Origin: Roseisolibacter agri
Lineage (GTDB): Bacteria > Gemmatimonadota > Gemmatimonadetes > Gemmatimonadales > Gemmatimonadaceae
NCBI RefSeq assembly: GCF_030159095.1
Contig: NZ_BRXS01000005.1
Location: forward strand, 558,001-622,000
Direction of reading: 5' to 3'
DNA length: 64,000 bases
A program made the translations under genes and the position numbers. This document shows positions 16,309-24,831 of this stretch, piece after piece (within the stretch, counting starts at the first letter, position 1; the number at the start of each line of letters is the position of its first letter). The notes beneath the pieces are model-generated. The model did not search any database, was not told where the DNA came from, and was given only the letters and a program-made list of their open reading frames with translations.

Positions 16309-17585
16309 GGCCGGGCCTCCGAGGCGGCGTCCGCGGCGGCGAGGGTCGGAGCGGCGGCGGCCCGCACGCGGGCGACGACCACGCCGCGCCCCACCACGTC
16401 GTGCCGGGCGTCGAAGGCGATGGGGCCGGCGACGCCGCGGAACGCCGGCGCCGTCTTCCCGAGGGCGCTCAGCCAGTCGCGCACGGCGGCGCGCCGGCGC
16501 GGGGCGTCGGGGCCGACGGCCGTCGCGGCGCGGCCCAGCAGCATCGCCGCCTCGTAGGCCATCGCGGCGCGGACCCCCGGCGGCGCGCCGAACTGCTTCC
16601 CGTACGCGCGCACGAAGGCGCGCCCCTCGGGCGTCGCCGCGCGCTCGGCCACGAAGGCCACGGCGTAGTGCACGCCCGCGAACTCCGCCGAGTCGGCCAG
16701 CGGGGCCAGCGCGTCGCCGCCGAGGACCGGCGCCTTGAGTCCCGCCTTCCGGAGGGCGCGCAGGAAGGGGCCCGCGTGCTCGGCGCTGCCAGGGAAGAGG
16801 ATGAGGTCCGGCTGCAGCGTCGCCAGGTAGGCCGCGTACGGCTCCCACTCCGTGACGCCGTGGACGTACGGGTCGCGGGCGACGATCCACCCGTCGCTTC
16901 CCTTGTAGGCCTTGGCGAAGGTGGCGGCCCAGTCGCGGCCGTACGAGTCGTTCCGGTAGACGATGGCCGCCTGCTGCGCGGCCAGCGAGTCGGCCGCGAA
17001 GGCGGCCACGCCGCGCGACGCCGTCTCGTCGTTGGGGGAGACGCGGAAGAGCCAGGGGCTCCGGCCGGCCAGCGCCGCGCTGGTGGCGGTGGGGGAGACG
17101 GCCACCACGGCGCGCTCGCCGTCGCCGTCCACGTCCTCGTAGACGGGCAGGGCGTCGAGGGTGCGGCCGCTCTCGGCGTCGCCGACGATCCCGGCCACCT
17201 TCGGATGGTCGCGCAGCAGCTCGGCCGCCCGGACGGCGCTCGTGAGCCCGCGCGGCGTGCGGACGGCCGTGAACACGAGGCCGCGCGCCCGGACGGCGCT
17301 GTCGGCGTTCAGGGTGGCGACGGCGAGGTCGACGCCGTTGTGGATCGCCTCCATGCCGGGGCGCTCGGGGTTGAGCGCGATGCCGATGGCGATCGTGTCG
17401 GCGGGGACGCCGGCCGCGCGGGGACCGGGCGCGGCGCCGCGGCAGCCGGCGACGCCCAGGAGCAGCGCGGTCGCCACCAGGGCCGCGCCCGCGGCGGTGC
17501 GGGCGGCGGCGCGCAGGCGGGGATGGGCGCGCGGCGCGCGGGGGCGCGGGGCGGGGAAGGCGGCGATACGGAGCAGGGCCGGCAT
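16305..17585 (-). CDS. ABC-type substrate-binding lipoprotein (type I periplasmic fold, Leu/Ile/Val-binding-like)
   Basis: This 426-residue binding protein carries an N-terminal lipoprotein signal ending LLLGVAGC (lipidated Cys about residue 48). The mature part follows the branched-chain amino-acid/amide binding-protein pattern: [20 protein letters not shown] at the start, [13 protein letters not shown] and [13 protein letters not shown] for the first lobe, [20 protein letters not shown] at the hinge crossover, and [20 protein letters not shown] in the second lobe. Its ligand cannot be read. No permease or ATPase genes flank it; instead it is coupled by a 4-bp overlap to a chemoreceptor. That suggests a sensory rather than a transport role, although it could still serve a transporter encoded elsewhere. 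The ATG at 17585 was chosen because it gives a signal peptide; the frame is open upstream without one. Confidence 0.88.
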   Translation of the reverse strand: MPALLRIAAFPAPRPRAPRAHPRLRAAARTAAGAALVATALLLGVAGCRGAAPGPRAAGVPADTIAIGIALNPERPGMEAIHNGVDLAVATLNADSAVRARGLVFTAVRTPRGLTSAVRAAELLRDHPKVAGIVGDAESGRTLDALPVYEDVDGDGERAVVAVSPTATSAALAGRSPWLFRVSPNDETASRGVAAFAADSLAAQQAAIVYRNDSYGRDWAATFAKAYKGSDGWIVARDPYVHGVTEWEPYAAYLATLQPDLILFPGSAEHAGPFLRALRKAGLKAPVLGGDALAPLADSAEFAGVHYAVAFVAERAATPEGRAFVRAYGKQFGAPPGVRAAMAYEAAMLLGRAATAVGPDAPRRRAAVRDWLSALGKTAPAFRGVAGPIAFDARHDVVGRGVVVARVRAAAAPTLAAADAASEARP

Positions 17586-18036
17586 GCCGGGGGCGGTCGG
17601 GACGTGCGGAGGCGCCCCGGGGACGGCGGGCGCCCATGGCGGGCGCGAGAGTGACGACCGATCGCGGGGCCGCGAAACGGGATGCGCGGCGCGCGGCCCC
17701 CGGGCATGGGTGAAATCCCTGACACGGACCGGGGGAATCGCCCGACGCGCGCGGACGTGGGGCATCGGGCGACATTGCGCGCGAGCGGGCGCACGCTCGG
17801 GCGCGTGCGCGTGGCGCCATCGCGTCGCGCGAGCGTCCGTGCCGGTGCTCGGTCGCTGGCGCGACTCTTCCGGACGCGCCCGCCCATTCACGACGGTCCG
17901 TCACGCGACGGATCGTCGCGAAGTTCCGGCTCGCTTGAAGGTTTCGAAGCGGGGGCGTTAGGTTCCCCACGCTGTACGCCAACCTCGACCGCGATTCGCT
18001 GCGCGTCGACTCCTGCCGTCTCTCCTAGGATCAGGC
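17586..18036. other. Divergent intergenic region, no gene seen
   Basis: This 451-bp gap separates the binding-protein gene (minus) from coxB (plus), so it should hold both promoters. I see no supportable gene. TCGCCCGA (17738) and TCGGGCGA (17765) form an inverted repeat with a 19-nt spacer. TTGAAG (17935) followed 17 nt later by TTAGGT (17958) could be a weak sigma-70-type promoter for coxB, but its -10 match is poor. Confidence 0.4.
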
Positions 18037-19470
18037 ATGACACGGACCCACCACCCGCGACGGCTGGCAGCGACGCTGCTAGCGGGTGCGGCACTGCTCG
18101 TACTGGCCGCGTGCGACTCCGGCCAGTACCCGAACTCGATCTTCACCAAGAACTCCGAGTTCAACGCCGACGTCGGCTCGCTGTTCAACCGGCTCTTCTT
18201 CTGGGGCACGATCGTCTTCGTGCTCGTCGAGGCGCTGCTGCTGTACGTGATCATCAAGTTCCGCCGGAAGCCGGGCCAGGCGGAGCCGAAGCACGTGCAC
18301 GGGAACACGACGCTCGAGGTCCTGTGGACCGCGATCCCCGCGGTCATCCTGGTCTTCATCGCCGTGCCCACGGTGCGGACGATCTTCCGCACGCAGGCCA
18401 AGGCGCGTCCCGACGCGCTGCAGGTCGAGGTGATCGGCCACCAGTGGTGGTGGGAGTTCCGCTATCCCGAGTACAACGTCTCGACCGCGAACGAGCTCTA
18501 TCTGCCCGCCGGGCGGACGGTGAACTTCTCGCTCAAGACCGCGGACGTCCTGCACTCGTTCTGGATCCCGGCGCTCGCGGGCAAGCGCGACCTGATCGCG
18601 AACCACACGAACTTCCTCTGGTTCACGCCGGACAGCGCGCTCGGCGCGGCCGCGTGGAACGGGCACTGCGCCGAGTACTGCGGCGCGTCGCACGCGAACA
18701 TGAAGTTCCGCACCTACACGGTGACGGCGGCGGAGTTCGACAGCTGGGTGAAGGGGCAGCAGGCGGTCGCCGTGTTCGGCGCCACGCCGGCGCCCGGCCA
18801 GAGCGCGTCCCCGGCGACGCCGGGCGACTCGGCCGCCGCCGCGGCGACGCGCGCGCAGGCGGGCGCGCAGTCGGCCGGCCCCAAGGCGGACGCCGGCGTG
18901 GCCGCGCTGCCGCCGTCGTCGGCCGCGCGCAGCCAGTCGACGCCGACGCAGTCCGCGCAGCAGCCGCTGGCCGCGGGCGCCGCGCGTGACACCACGGCCG
19001 CGGGGCTGGCCGCGGTGCAGGGGCCGAGCGCCGCGACGCCGGCCTACACCTACCCGATGGACAAGCTGCCGCGCCACATCCGTCCGAGCACGCCGATCCC
19101 GGCGGACATCGGGCGCATCAGCGACGCGGTGCTGGCCTCGGGCGACGCGGCGCGCGGGCAGAAGATCTACTCGTCGCAGTCGTGCATCGGGTGCCACTAC
19201 ATCAACGGCAACCCGATGTCGGCCGGCAAGATCGGGCCGAACCTCACGCACGTCGGCTCGCGCAACACGATCGGCGCGGGGCTGTTCCCGAACGACGCGC
19301 GCAACCTCGCCTACTGGATCAAGAACACTCGGAAGATGAAGCCCGGCGTCGTGATGCCGACGCTCGGCCTCAACGAGTACGATCCGGTGACGAAGATGCA
19401 GGTGAAAGCGGGCGGGCTAACCGACCAGCAGATCGCCGACATCGTCGCCTACCTCCTGGCCCTGAAGTAA
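18037..19470 (+). CDS. coxB: Cytochrome c oxidase subunit II with fused cytochrome c (caa3 type)
   Basis: Subunit II of a heme-copper oxidase takes electrons at the CuA centre. The 477-residue protein has a lipoprotein signal (VLAACDSG, Cys26) and two transmembrane helices (about 50-75 and 92-115). The cupredoxin domain has all CuA ligands: His173 (VLHSFWIP), Cys211, Cys215, His219 and Met222 (HCAEYCGASHANMKF). A linker of roughly 90 residues rich in Ala, Ser, Gln and Thr (about 245-335) leads to a class I cytochrome c domain with the heme motif CIGCH (383-387) and a distal Met near KPGVVMPTLG. The fused cytochrome c marks a caa3 oxidase that accepts electrons directly from a bc1-type complex or soluble carriers. 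It is first in the operon coxB-coxA-coxC-coxIV-ctaG. Confidence 0.97.
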   Translation: MTRTHHPRRLAATLLAGAALLVLAACDSGQYPNSIFTKNSEFNADVGSLFNRLFFWGTIVFVLVEALLLYVIIKFRRKPGQAEPKHVHGNTTLEVLWTAIPAVILVFIAVPTVRTIFRTQAKARPDALQVEVIGHQWWWEFRYPEYNVSTANELYLPAGRTVNFSLKTADVLHSFWIPALAGKRDLIANHTNFLWFTPDSALGAAAWNGHCAEYCGASHANMKFRTYTVTAAEFDSWVKGQQAVAVFGATPAPGQSASPATPGDSAAAAATRAQAGAQSAGPKADAGVAALPPSSAARSQSTPTQSAQQPLAAGAARDTTAAGLAAVQGPSAATPAYTYPMDKLPRHIRPSTPIPADIGRISDAVLASGDAARGQKIYSSQSCIGCHYINGNPMSAGKIGPNLTHVGSRNTIGAGLFPNDARNLAYWIKNTRKMKPGVVMPTLGLNEYDPVTKMQVKAGGLTDQQIADIVAYLLALK

Positions 19471-19487
19471 GGGAGCCCCGACACCGC

Positions 19488-21497
19488 ATGGCAACCACCG
19501 TCGCAGCGCCGGCGTACGCGCCCGCGCACTCCCAGGAAGAGACCGGTCTCTGGAGCTGGCTGACCACGGTCGATCACAAGCGGATCGGCACGCTGTACCT
19601 GTTCACCAGCCTGTTCTTCTTCGTCTGGGGCGGCATCGAGGCGGCGCTCATCCGCGCGCAGCTGGCCGGCCCCAACCTCAACGTCCTCTCGGCGGACACC
19701 TACAACCAGGTGTTCACGATGCACGGCACCACGATGGTGTTCCTCGCCATCATGCCGCTGTCCGCCGCCTTCTTCAACCTGCTCATCCCGCTCCAGATCG
19801 GCGCGCGCGACGTCGCGTTCCCGCGGCTCAACGCGTTCTCGTACTGGATCTACCTGCTCGGCGGCATCTTCATCTCGCTGCCGATCCTGTTCCAGGCCGC
19901 GCCCGATGGCGGCTGGTTCGGCTACACCCCGCTGACCACGAAGGCCCACAGCCCGGGCATCAACATCGACTTCTGGGTCATCGGCCTGCAGATCCTCGGC
20001 ATCAGCACGCTCGCGGCGTCGTTCAACTTCATCACGACGATCGTGAACATGCGGGCCCCCGGGATGAACATGATGCGCATGCCCATGTTCACCTGGAACT
20101 CGTTCGTCGTGCAGTTCCTGGTGCTGCTGGCGTTCCCGGTCATCACGATCGCGCTGCAGTTCCTGATCTTCGACCGCTTCTTCGGGACGAACTTCTACAC
20201 GACGGCCGCGGGCGCCGACCCGCTGCTCTGGCAGCACCTGTTCTGGATCTTCGGGCACCCCGAGGTCTACATCCTGATCCTGCCCGCCTTCGGCCTCGTG
20301 TCGGAGGTGATCCCGGCGTTCAGCCGCAAGCCGATCTTCGGCTACCCGGTGATGGTGTACGCCACGGTCCTGATCGGCTTCCTCGGCTTCGGCGTGTGGG
20401 CGCACCACATGTTCTCGGTCGGCATGGGCCCGGTCGCGGACTCGGTGTTCAGCCTCACGACGATGCTGATCGCCATCCCGACCGGCGTGAAGATCTTCAA
20501 CTGGATCTCCACGATGTGGGGCGGCGCGCTGCGCTTCACGACGGCCATGAAGTTCGCCGTGGCGCTCGTCGGCCTGTTCACGGTCGGCGGCATCTCCGGC
20601 GTCATGCACTCGTCGCCGCCGGCCGACCTGCAGCAGACCGACACGTACTTCATCGTCGCGCACTTCCACTACGTGCTGTTCGGCGGCTCGATGTTCGGCC
20701 TGTTCGCCGGGACGTACTTCTACTTCCCGAAGTTCAGCGGCCGCATCATGAGCGAGAAGCTCGGCAGCTGGAGCTTCTGGTGGATGTTCGTCGGCATGAA
20801 CCTGACGTTCTTCCCGATGCACTACTCGGGGCTGATGGGCATGCCGCGCCGCATCTACACGTACGACGCGGACCAGGGCTACACGCTGTTCAACCAGCTG
20901 TCGACGGCCGGCACCGGCGTCCTCATGATCGGCATCGCGATCACGCTCTGGAACCTGTGGCGCAGCTGGAGCCACGGGGAGCGCGTGGGCAACGATCCGT
21001 GGGGCGCGGGCACGCTGGAGTGGTCGATCCCGTCGCCACCGCCCGACTACAACTTCGCCGAGCTGCCGAAGGTGACGTCGCGCTACCCGGTGTGGGACGC
21101 GAAGTCGCCCGAGCTGACGCGCGAGGTGCCGCACACCGAGACCGGCGACCGCCGCCTCGGCATCGCGGGCCCGGAGGGGATCACCAACGGCCACGAGTTC
21201 GCCGAGGTGCAGGTGAACCCGACCGGCGGCGCCGCCTACGCGCAGGGCGAGCAGGGCGTGCGCGTCTCGGCCAACGCGCCGCAGCGCCTGCCCACCGCCA
21301 AGGAGCTCGGCATCCCGATGCCGAATCCGTCGATCATGCCGCTCGTCTGCGCCCTGGGCGTGGTCGTGATGTTCTGCGGCCTGCTCTTCCTGGGGAAGAG
21401 CACGATGACCGGTGTCAGCATCATGGCGTTCGGCGCGCTGTGGTGGGTGACGTCGCTCTACAACTGGCTCACCACCCCGCTCGAGGACGCGCACTGA
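19488..21497 (+). CDS. ctaD: Cytochrome c oxidase subunit I
   Basis: Catalytic subunit with heme a, heme a3 and CuB, which reduces O2 to water and pumps protons. The 669-residue protein carries the standard sequence set: HGTTMVFLAIMP (low-spin heme ligand His), HPEVYILILPAFG (CuB His and the cross-linked Tyr; E at the D-channel end), GVWAHHMFSVG (the two other CuB His) and VAHFHYVLFGG (heme a3 and heme a His). About 12 helices span residues 30-500. The chain is about 110 residues longer than a minimal subunit I. After a polar stretch (510-610) there are two extra hydrophobic helices (about 613-660; LVCALGVVVMFCGLLFLG). I chose ATG 19488, 17 bp after coxB; the frame is open upstream through coxB. 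It is 1 bp from the next gene. Confidence 0.97.
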   Translation: MATTVAAPAYAPAHSQEETGLWSWLTTVDHKRIGTLYLFTSLFFFVWGGIEAALIRAQLAGPNLNVLSADTYNQVFTMHGTTMVFLAIMPLSAAFFNLLIPLQIGARDVAFPRLNAFSYWIYLLGGIFISLPILFQAAPDGGWFGYTPLTTKAHSPGINIDFWVIGLQILGISTLAASFNFITTIVNMRAPGMNMMRMPMFTWNSFVVQFLVLLAFPVITIALQFLIFDRFFGTNFYTTAAGADPLLWQHLFWIFGHPEVYILILPAFGLVSEVIPAFSRKPIFGYPVMVYATVLIGFLGFGVWAHHMFSVGMGPVADSVFSLTTMLIAIPTGVKIFNWISTMWGGALRFTTAMKFAVALVGLFTVGGISGVMHSSPPADLQQTDTYFIVAHFHYVLFGGSMFGLFAGTYFYFPKFSGRIMSEKLGSWSFWWMFVGMNLTFFPMHYSGLMGMPRRIYTYDADQGYTLFNQLSTAGTGVLMIGIAITLWNLWRSWSHGERVGNDPWGAGTLEWSIPSPPPDYNFAELPKVTSRYPVWDAKSPELTREVPHTETGDRRLGIAGPEGITNGHEFAEVQVNPTGGAAYAQGEQGVRVSANAPQRLPTAKELGIPMPNPSIMPLVCALGVVVMFCGLLFLGKSTMTGVSIMAFGALWWVTSLYNWLTTPLEDAH

Positions 21498-21498
21498 G

Positions 21499-22179
21499 AT
21501 GGCGACCGCTGAGACGCTGACGTCCGCCACCCCGGCGGATCTCCCGCACACGGGCGGGCACTACACGACCACCGGCCTCGACAACCGGAAGATCGCCATC
21601 TGGGCGTTCATCGGGTCCGAGTGCATGCTCTTCACGTCGCTCATCTCGACGTACCTGATCTACAAGGGGCGGTCGCTCGTCGGGCCGTACCCGCACGAGA
21701 CGTGGACCGACCCGGCGACGGGGAAGGTCTTCCCGGCGATCCTCAACATCCCGGTGACCTCGGCCTCCACGTTCGTGCTGCTGATGTCGTCGCTGGCGAT
21801 GGTGCTGGCGCACGACGCGGTGGTGAACTCGGAGAACCCGAACCGGAAGGCCTACCAGAACTCCAAGCTCTGGCTGGCCATGACGGCCATCCTCGGGGCG
21901 GTCTTCCTCGGCTTCCAGGCCTACGAGTTCACGTCGTTCGTGCACGAGGGGCTGACGATCCGCACGAACCTCTTCGGCTCGTCGTTCTTCACGCTCACCG
22001 GCTTCCACGGCGCGCACGTGACGGCCGGCGTGATCTGGCTGCTCTCGCTGCTGATGATCGACTTCAAGCGCGGGCTCAAGCCGCACGACGAGCTGGCCGT
22101 CGACATGGCCGCGCTGTACTGGCACTTCGTCGACGTCGTGTGGATCGTGATCTTCACGCTCGTGTACCTCATCCAGTAG
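21499..22179 (+). CDS. ctaE: Cytochrome c oxidase subunit III
   Basis: This 226-residue integral membrane subunit of the caa3 oxidase stabilises subunit I and its proton uptake. Five to six hydrophobic helices are visible. Subunit III markers include WAFIGSECMLFTSLISTYL, GAVFLGFQAYEF, FFTLTGFHGAHVTAGVIWLL and the C-terminal YWHFVDVVWIVIFTLVYL. The Glu and His of the family core (SECM; FHGAHV) are present. The short form with the N-terminal two helices reduced is common in caa3 and bacterial aa3 types. It starts 1 bp after the ctaD stop and is surely in the same transcript. Confidence 0.96.
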   Translation: MATAETLTSATPADLPHTGGHYTTTGLDNRKIAIWAFIGSECMLFTSLISTYLIYKGRSLVGPYPHETWTDPATGKVFPAILNIPVTSASTFVLLMSSLAMVLAHDAVVNSENPNRKAYQNSKLWLAMTAILGAVFLGFQAYEFTSFVHEGLTIRTNLFGSSFFTLTGFHGAHVTAGVIWLLSLLMIDFKRGLKPHDELAVDMAALYWHFVDVVWIVIFTLVYLIQ

Positions 22180-22192
22180 ACCGGACCCGACG

Positions 22193-22567
22193 ATGGCTCA
22201 CGACTCCCACGACGCACACGGGGCGGGCGACCACGGCCACGGCGCCGGCCACGGGGCGCACCACGCGCACCATCCGACGGCCGGCACGTACGTGAAGGTC
22301 GGCATCTTCCTCACGGTCATCACGATCGTCGAGGTCTACGCCTACTACATCCCCAGCTTCGTCGCCTCGGCGTACTTCGTCCCGGCGCTGCTGATCATGT
22401 CGGCGGTCAAGTTCTTCACCGTCGTCTCGGTCTACATGCACCTGAAGTACGACCACCGGCTGTTCCGCGCGCTCTTCACCGGCCCGTTCATCGTGGCCGG
22501 GCTGACGCTGATCGGCCTGATGTTCCTGTTCGGGCACCTCTCGATCCGGCTCGGCCTCCTCACCTGA
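22193..22567 (+). CDS. Cytochrome c oxidase subunit IV-type protein with His-rich N-terminus
   Basis: This 124-residue small subunit belongs to the prokaryotic cytochrome oxidase subunit IV/caa3 type. Three hydrophobic helices are visible (about 34-54, 60-80 and 92-115), with the family-like VKFFTVVSVYMHLKYD between helices two and three. It sits 13 bp after ctaE and follows the order I, III, IV seen in many caa3 operons. The first 27 residues hold ten histidines (HDSHDAHGAGDHGHG then HGAHHAHH). That is odd for this small subunit and looks like a metal-binding tail, perhaps for copper delivery; this role is my inference. Subunit IV assists assembly or stability in related oxidases. Confidence 0.88.
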   Translation: MAHDSHDAHGAGDHGHGAGHGAHHAHHPTAGTYVKVGIFLTVITIVEVYAYYIPSFVASAYFVPALLIMSAVKFFTVVSVYMHLKYDHRLFRALFTGPFIVAGLTLIGLMFLFGHLSIRLGLLT

Positions 22568-22586
22568 GGAGCCGGTCGGCACGGCC

Positions 22587-22643
22587 ACGCGGCCGCGCGC
22601 TGGAGGCGCCCCGGTCGACCGGGCGCCCGGCGCGCGGCCGCGT
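22587..22643 (+). terminator. GC-rich hairpin after oxidase subunit IV
   Basis: ACGCGGCCGCGCGC pairs exactly with GCGCGCGGCCGCGT, with an inner GGCGCCC/GGGCGCC stem, 19 bp after the subunit IV stop. There is no U-tract, so it may be a processing or partial-termination hairpin that lowers ctaG expression, not a classical terminator. Confidence 0.5.
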
Positions 22644-22680
22644 CGCCGTTGTAGGTCCGTAGGACTCCGCTGGAGGAAGC

Positions 22681-23559
22681 ATGCTCGTCGCGTCACCCGT
22701 CGTCCCCGCCCTCGCGCTGCTGCACCCGGTGGCGCAGCTGGGCAGCACCTTCTCCGTGCACCCGAGCACCGCCATCGGCATCGCGGCGCTCGCGGCGCTC
22801 TATCTCTGGCGCGCCCGCGTCGGTCCGACCGCCGCCGCGTCGGGCGCGACGCCGGCCGCCGGCGCGCGCACGCCCACCGCGGCGCAGCGCCTCGCGTTCT
22901 TCACCGGGCTCGCGCTGCTGTTCGTCTCGCTCAACGGCCCGATCCACGACCTGAGCGACGTCTACCTGTTCAGCGCCCACATGGTGCAGCACCTGCTGCT
23001 GCAGCTCGTGGTGGTGCCGCTGCTCCTCCTCGGCACGCCGGGGTGGATGCTCCGCCCGCTGCTCGGCGTCCCGGCGCTGCGCGCCGTCGGCACGCGCATC
23101 ACGCGCCCGGCGTGGTGCTTCGTGCTGTTCAACCTCGTCATGGCCGGCTGGCACCTGCCGCCGCTCTACAACACGGCGCTGGCGTACCACGGGGTGCACA
23201 TCACGCAGCACCTGATGTTCCTGGTCGCCTCGACGCTGATGTGGTGGCCGATCCTCGGGACGCTGCCCGAGCTGCCGCGCCTCTCGTACCCCGCGCAGCT
23301 GCTCTACTGCTTCCTGCTGACGATCCCGATGTCGATCGTCTCGGTCTACATCACCTACGCCGACCGCGTGCTCTACCCCGCGTACTCGTGGGCGCCGCGC
23401 GTGCTGGGGATGTCGCCGCTCGAGGACCAGCGCCTCGGGGGGCTGATCATGTGGGTGCCGGGCGGCATCTACTTCATGCTGGTGATGTCGGTCGTGTTCT
23501 TCCGCTGGACGACCCGCGGCGCGCAGGACGACGTGCACGCCGCGCAGGTCCCGGCCTGA
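22681..23559 (+). CDS. ctaG: Cytochrome c oxidase assembly protein, caa3_CtaG family
   Basis: This 292-residue membrane protein of the caa3_CtaG family helps assemble the oxidase, most likely in copper or heme insertion. It has about seven hydrophobic helices. Conserved His-containing family segments are visible: LFSAHMVQHLLLQLVVVPLL, AGWHLPPLYNTAL and GVHITQHLMFLVASTLMWWP. LEDQRLGGLIMWVPGG marks the last part. This is not the CtaG/Cox11 copper chaperone, which is a different single-helix protein. It lies 113 bp after the subunit IV gene, beyond a GC-rich hairpin. Its place at the end of the cox cluster supports the assignment. Confidence 0.93.
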   Translation: MLVASPVVPALALLHPVAQLGSTFSVHPSTAIGIAALAALYLWRARVGPTAAASGATPAAGARTPTAAQRLAFFTGLALLFVSLNGPIHDLSDVYLFSAHMVQHLLLQLVVVPLLLLGTPGWMLRPLLGVPALRAVGTRITRPAWCFVLFNLVMAGWHLPPLYNTALAYHGVHITQHLMFLVASTLMWWPILGTLPELPRLSYPAQLLYCFLLTIPMSIVSVYITYADRVLYPAYSWAPRVLGMSPLEDQRLGGLIMWVPGGIYFMLVMSVVFFRWTTRGAQDDVHAAQVPA

Positions 23560-23586
23560 CGCGGCGCACCCCCCCCAACGCTCGAC

Positions 23587-24648
23587 ATGCCCACCTACCT
23601 CGTCACCGGCGGGGCCGGCTTCATCGGCTCGGCGCTCGTCCGCCGTCTGCTCGCGCGTCCCGACGTCACGGTCGTGACGGTCGACAAGCTCACCTACGCC
23701 GGCAACCTCGACTCGCTCGGCGCCGCGCTGGAGCACCCGCGCCACCGCTTCGAGCAGGTGGACATCGGGGACGCGACGCAGATGCAGCGCGTGTTCGAGG
23801 AGCACCGGCCCGACGGCGTCTTCCACCTCGCCGCCGAGTCGCACGTCGACCGCTCCATCGACGGGCCGGGCGCGTTCATCGAGACGAACGTCGTCGGCAC
23901 GTTTCACCTGCTGCAGGAGGCGCGGCGCTACTGGGCGTCGCTCGAGGGCGGCGCGCGCGACGCGTTCCGCTTCCTCCACGTCTCCACCGACGAGGTGTTC
24001 GGCTCGCTCGGCGAGGACGGCGCGTTCCGCGAGGACACGCCCTACGATCCGAGCTCGCCCTACTCGGCCAGCAAGGCGGCGTCCGACCACCTCGCGCGCG
24101 CCTGGCACCGCACGTACGGGCTGCCGGTGATCGTCACCAACTGCTCGAACAACTACGGGCCGTACCAGTTCCCCGAGAAGCTGATCCCGCTCACGATCCT
24201 CAACGCGTTCGCGGGGCTGCCGCTGCCGGTGTACGGCAAGGGCGAGAACGTGCGCGACTGGCTCTACGTCGACGACCACGCCGAGGCGCTCATCACCGCG
24301 ATGGAGCGCGGCCGCGTGGGCGGCACGTACCTCGTGAGCGGGCGCGAGGAGCGCCGCAACATCGACGTCGTGCGGCTCGTGTGCGGCATCGTCGACGAGC
24401 TGGCGCCGGCGGCCGACGGGACGCGGCGAGCGTCGCTGATCACCTTCGTCACCGACCGCCCGGGCCACGACCAGCGCTACGCGGTGGACTCCTCCAAGAT
24501 CCAGCGCGAGCTGGGCTGGCGGCCGAGCGAGACGTTCGAGTCGGGGCTGCGGAAGACGGTCGCGTGGTACCTCGAGAACCGGACGTGGTGGGAGCGCGTG
24601 CGCTCGGGCGGCTACCGCGGCGAGCGGCTGGGCCTCGCGGAGGTCTGA
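23587..24648 (+). CDS. rfbB: dTDP-glucose 4,6-dehydratase
   Basis: This cytoplasmic enzyme of the short-chain dehydrogenase/epimerase superfamily converts dTDP-glucose to dTDP-4-keto-6-deoxyglucose, a step toward dTDP-rhamnose and other deoxysugars of surface glycans. The 353-residue length fits. The NAD-binding motif GGAGFIG is at residues 8-14. The family signatures [32 protein letters not shown] (catalytic Tyr and Lys) and [17 protein letters not shown] are all intact. The Asp-Glu pair in TDEVFG distinguishes dehydratases from simple epimerases. It starts 27 bp after ctaG but is functionally unrelated, and no rfbA, C or D genes are near. The gene ends in a convergent junction filled by palindromic element F. 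Confidence 0.95.
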   Translation: MPTYLVTGGAGFIGSALVRRLLARPDVTVVTVDKLTYAGNLDSLGAALEHPRHRFEQVDIGDATQMQRVFEEHRPDGVFHLAAESHVDRSIDGPGAFIETNVVGTFHLLQEARRYWASLEGGARDAFRFLHVSTDEVFGSLGEDGAFREDTPYDPSSPYSASKAASDHLARAWHRTYGLPVIVTNCSNNYGPYQFPEKLIPLTILNAFAGLPLPVYGKGENVRDWLYVDDHAEALITAMERGRVGGTYLVSGREERRNIDVVRLVCGIVDELAPAADGTRRASLITFVTDRPGHDQRYAVDSSKIQRELGWRPSETFESGLRKTVAWYLENRTWWERVRSGGYRGERLGLAEV

Positions 24649-24656
24649 CGCGCGCT

Positions 24657-24810
24657 TCGGCGCGCCGGACCCCAACGACAACGACAGACAGGATGACAGG
24701 ATGACGAGGAGGCTCCTCTCGGCGGATGGGACGTCGCGCCGGTGCGGAGCCTCCTCGTCATCCTGTCATCCTGTCCGAAGCTCCTCGTCGTTCAGATCCG
24801 CAGCCCGCAG
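24657..24810 (+). repeat. Family 2 palindromic element F in convergent junction
   Basis: Between converging rfbB and the M14 gene lies a perfect 29-bp stem (24688-24716 with 24746-24774) containing two GACAGGAT-type units and ending in GGCTCC/GGAGCC around a 29-nt loop. An outer pair AACGAC/GTCGTT encloses it. The minus strand of the loop reads GGCGCGACGTCCC, nearly the loop core of element E. The shared tail GATCCGCAGCCCGCAG lies at 24795-24810. The start carries TCGGCGCGCCGGACC, also found at the edge of element H. Confidence 0.8.
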
Positions 24811-24831
24811 CGCGCGGCCCGCCGCGCCGTT

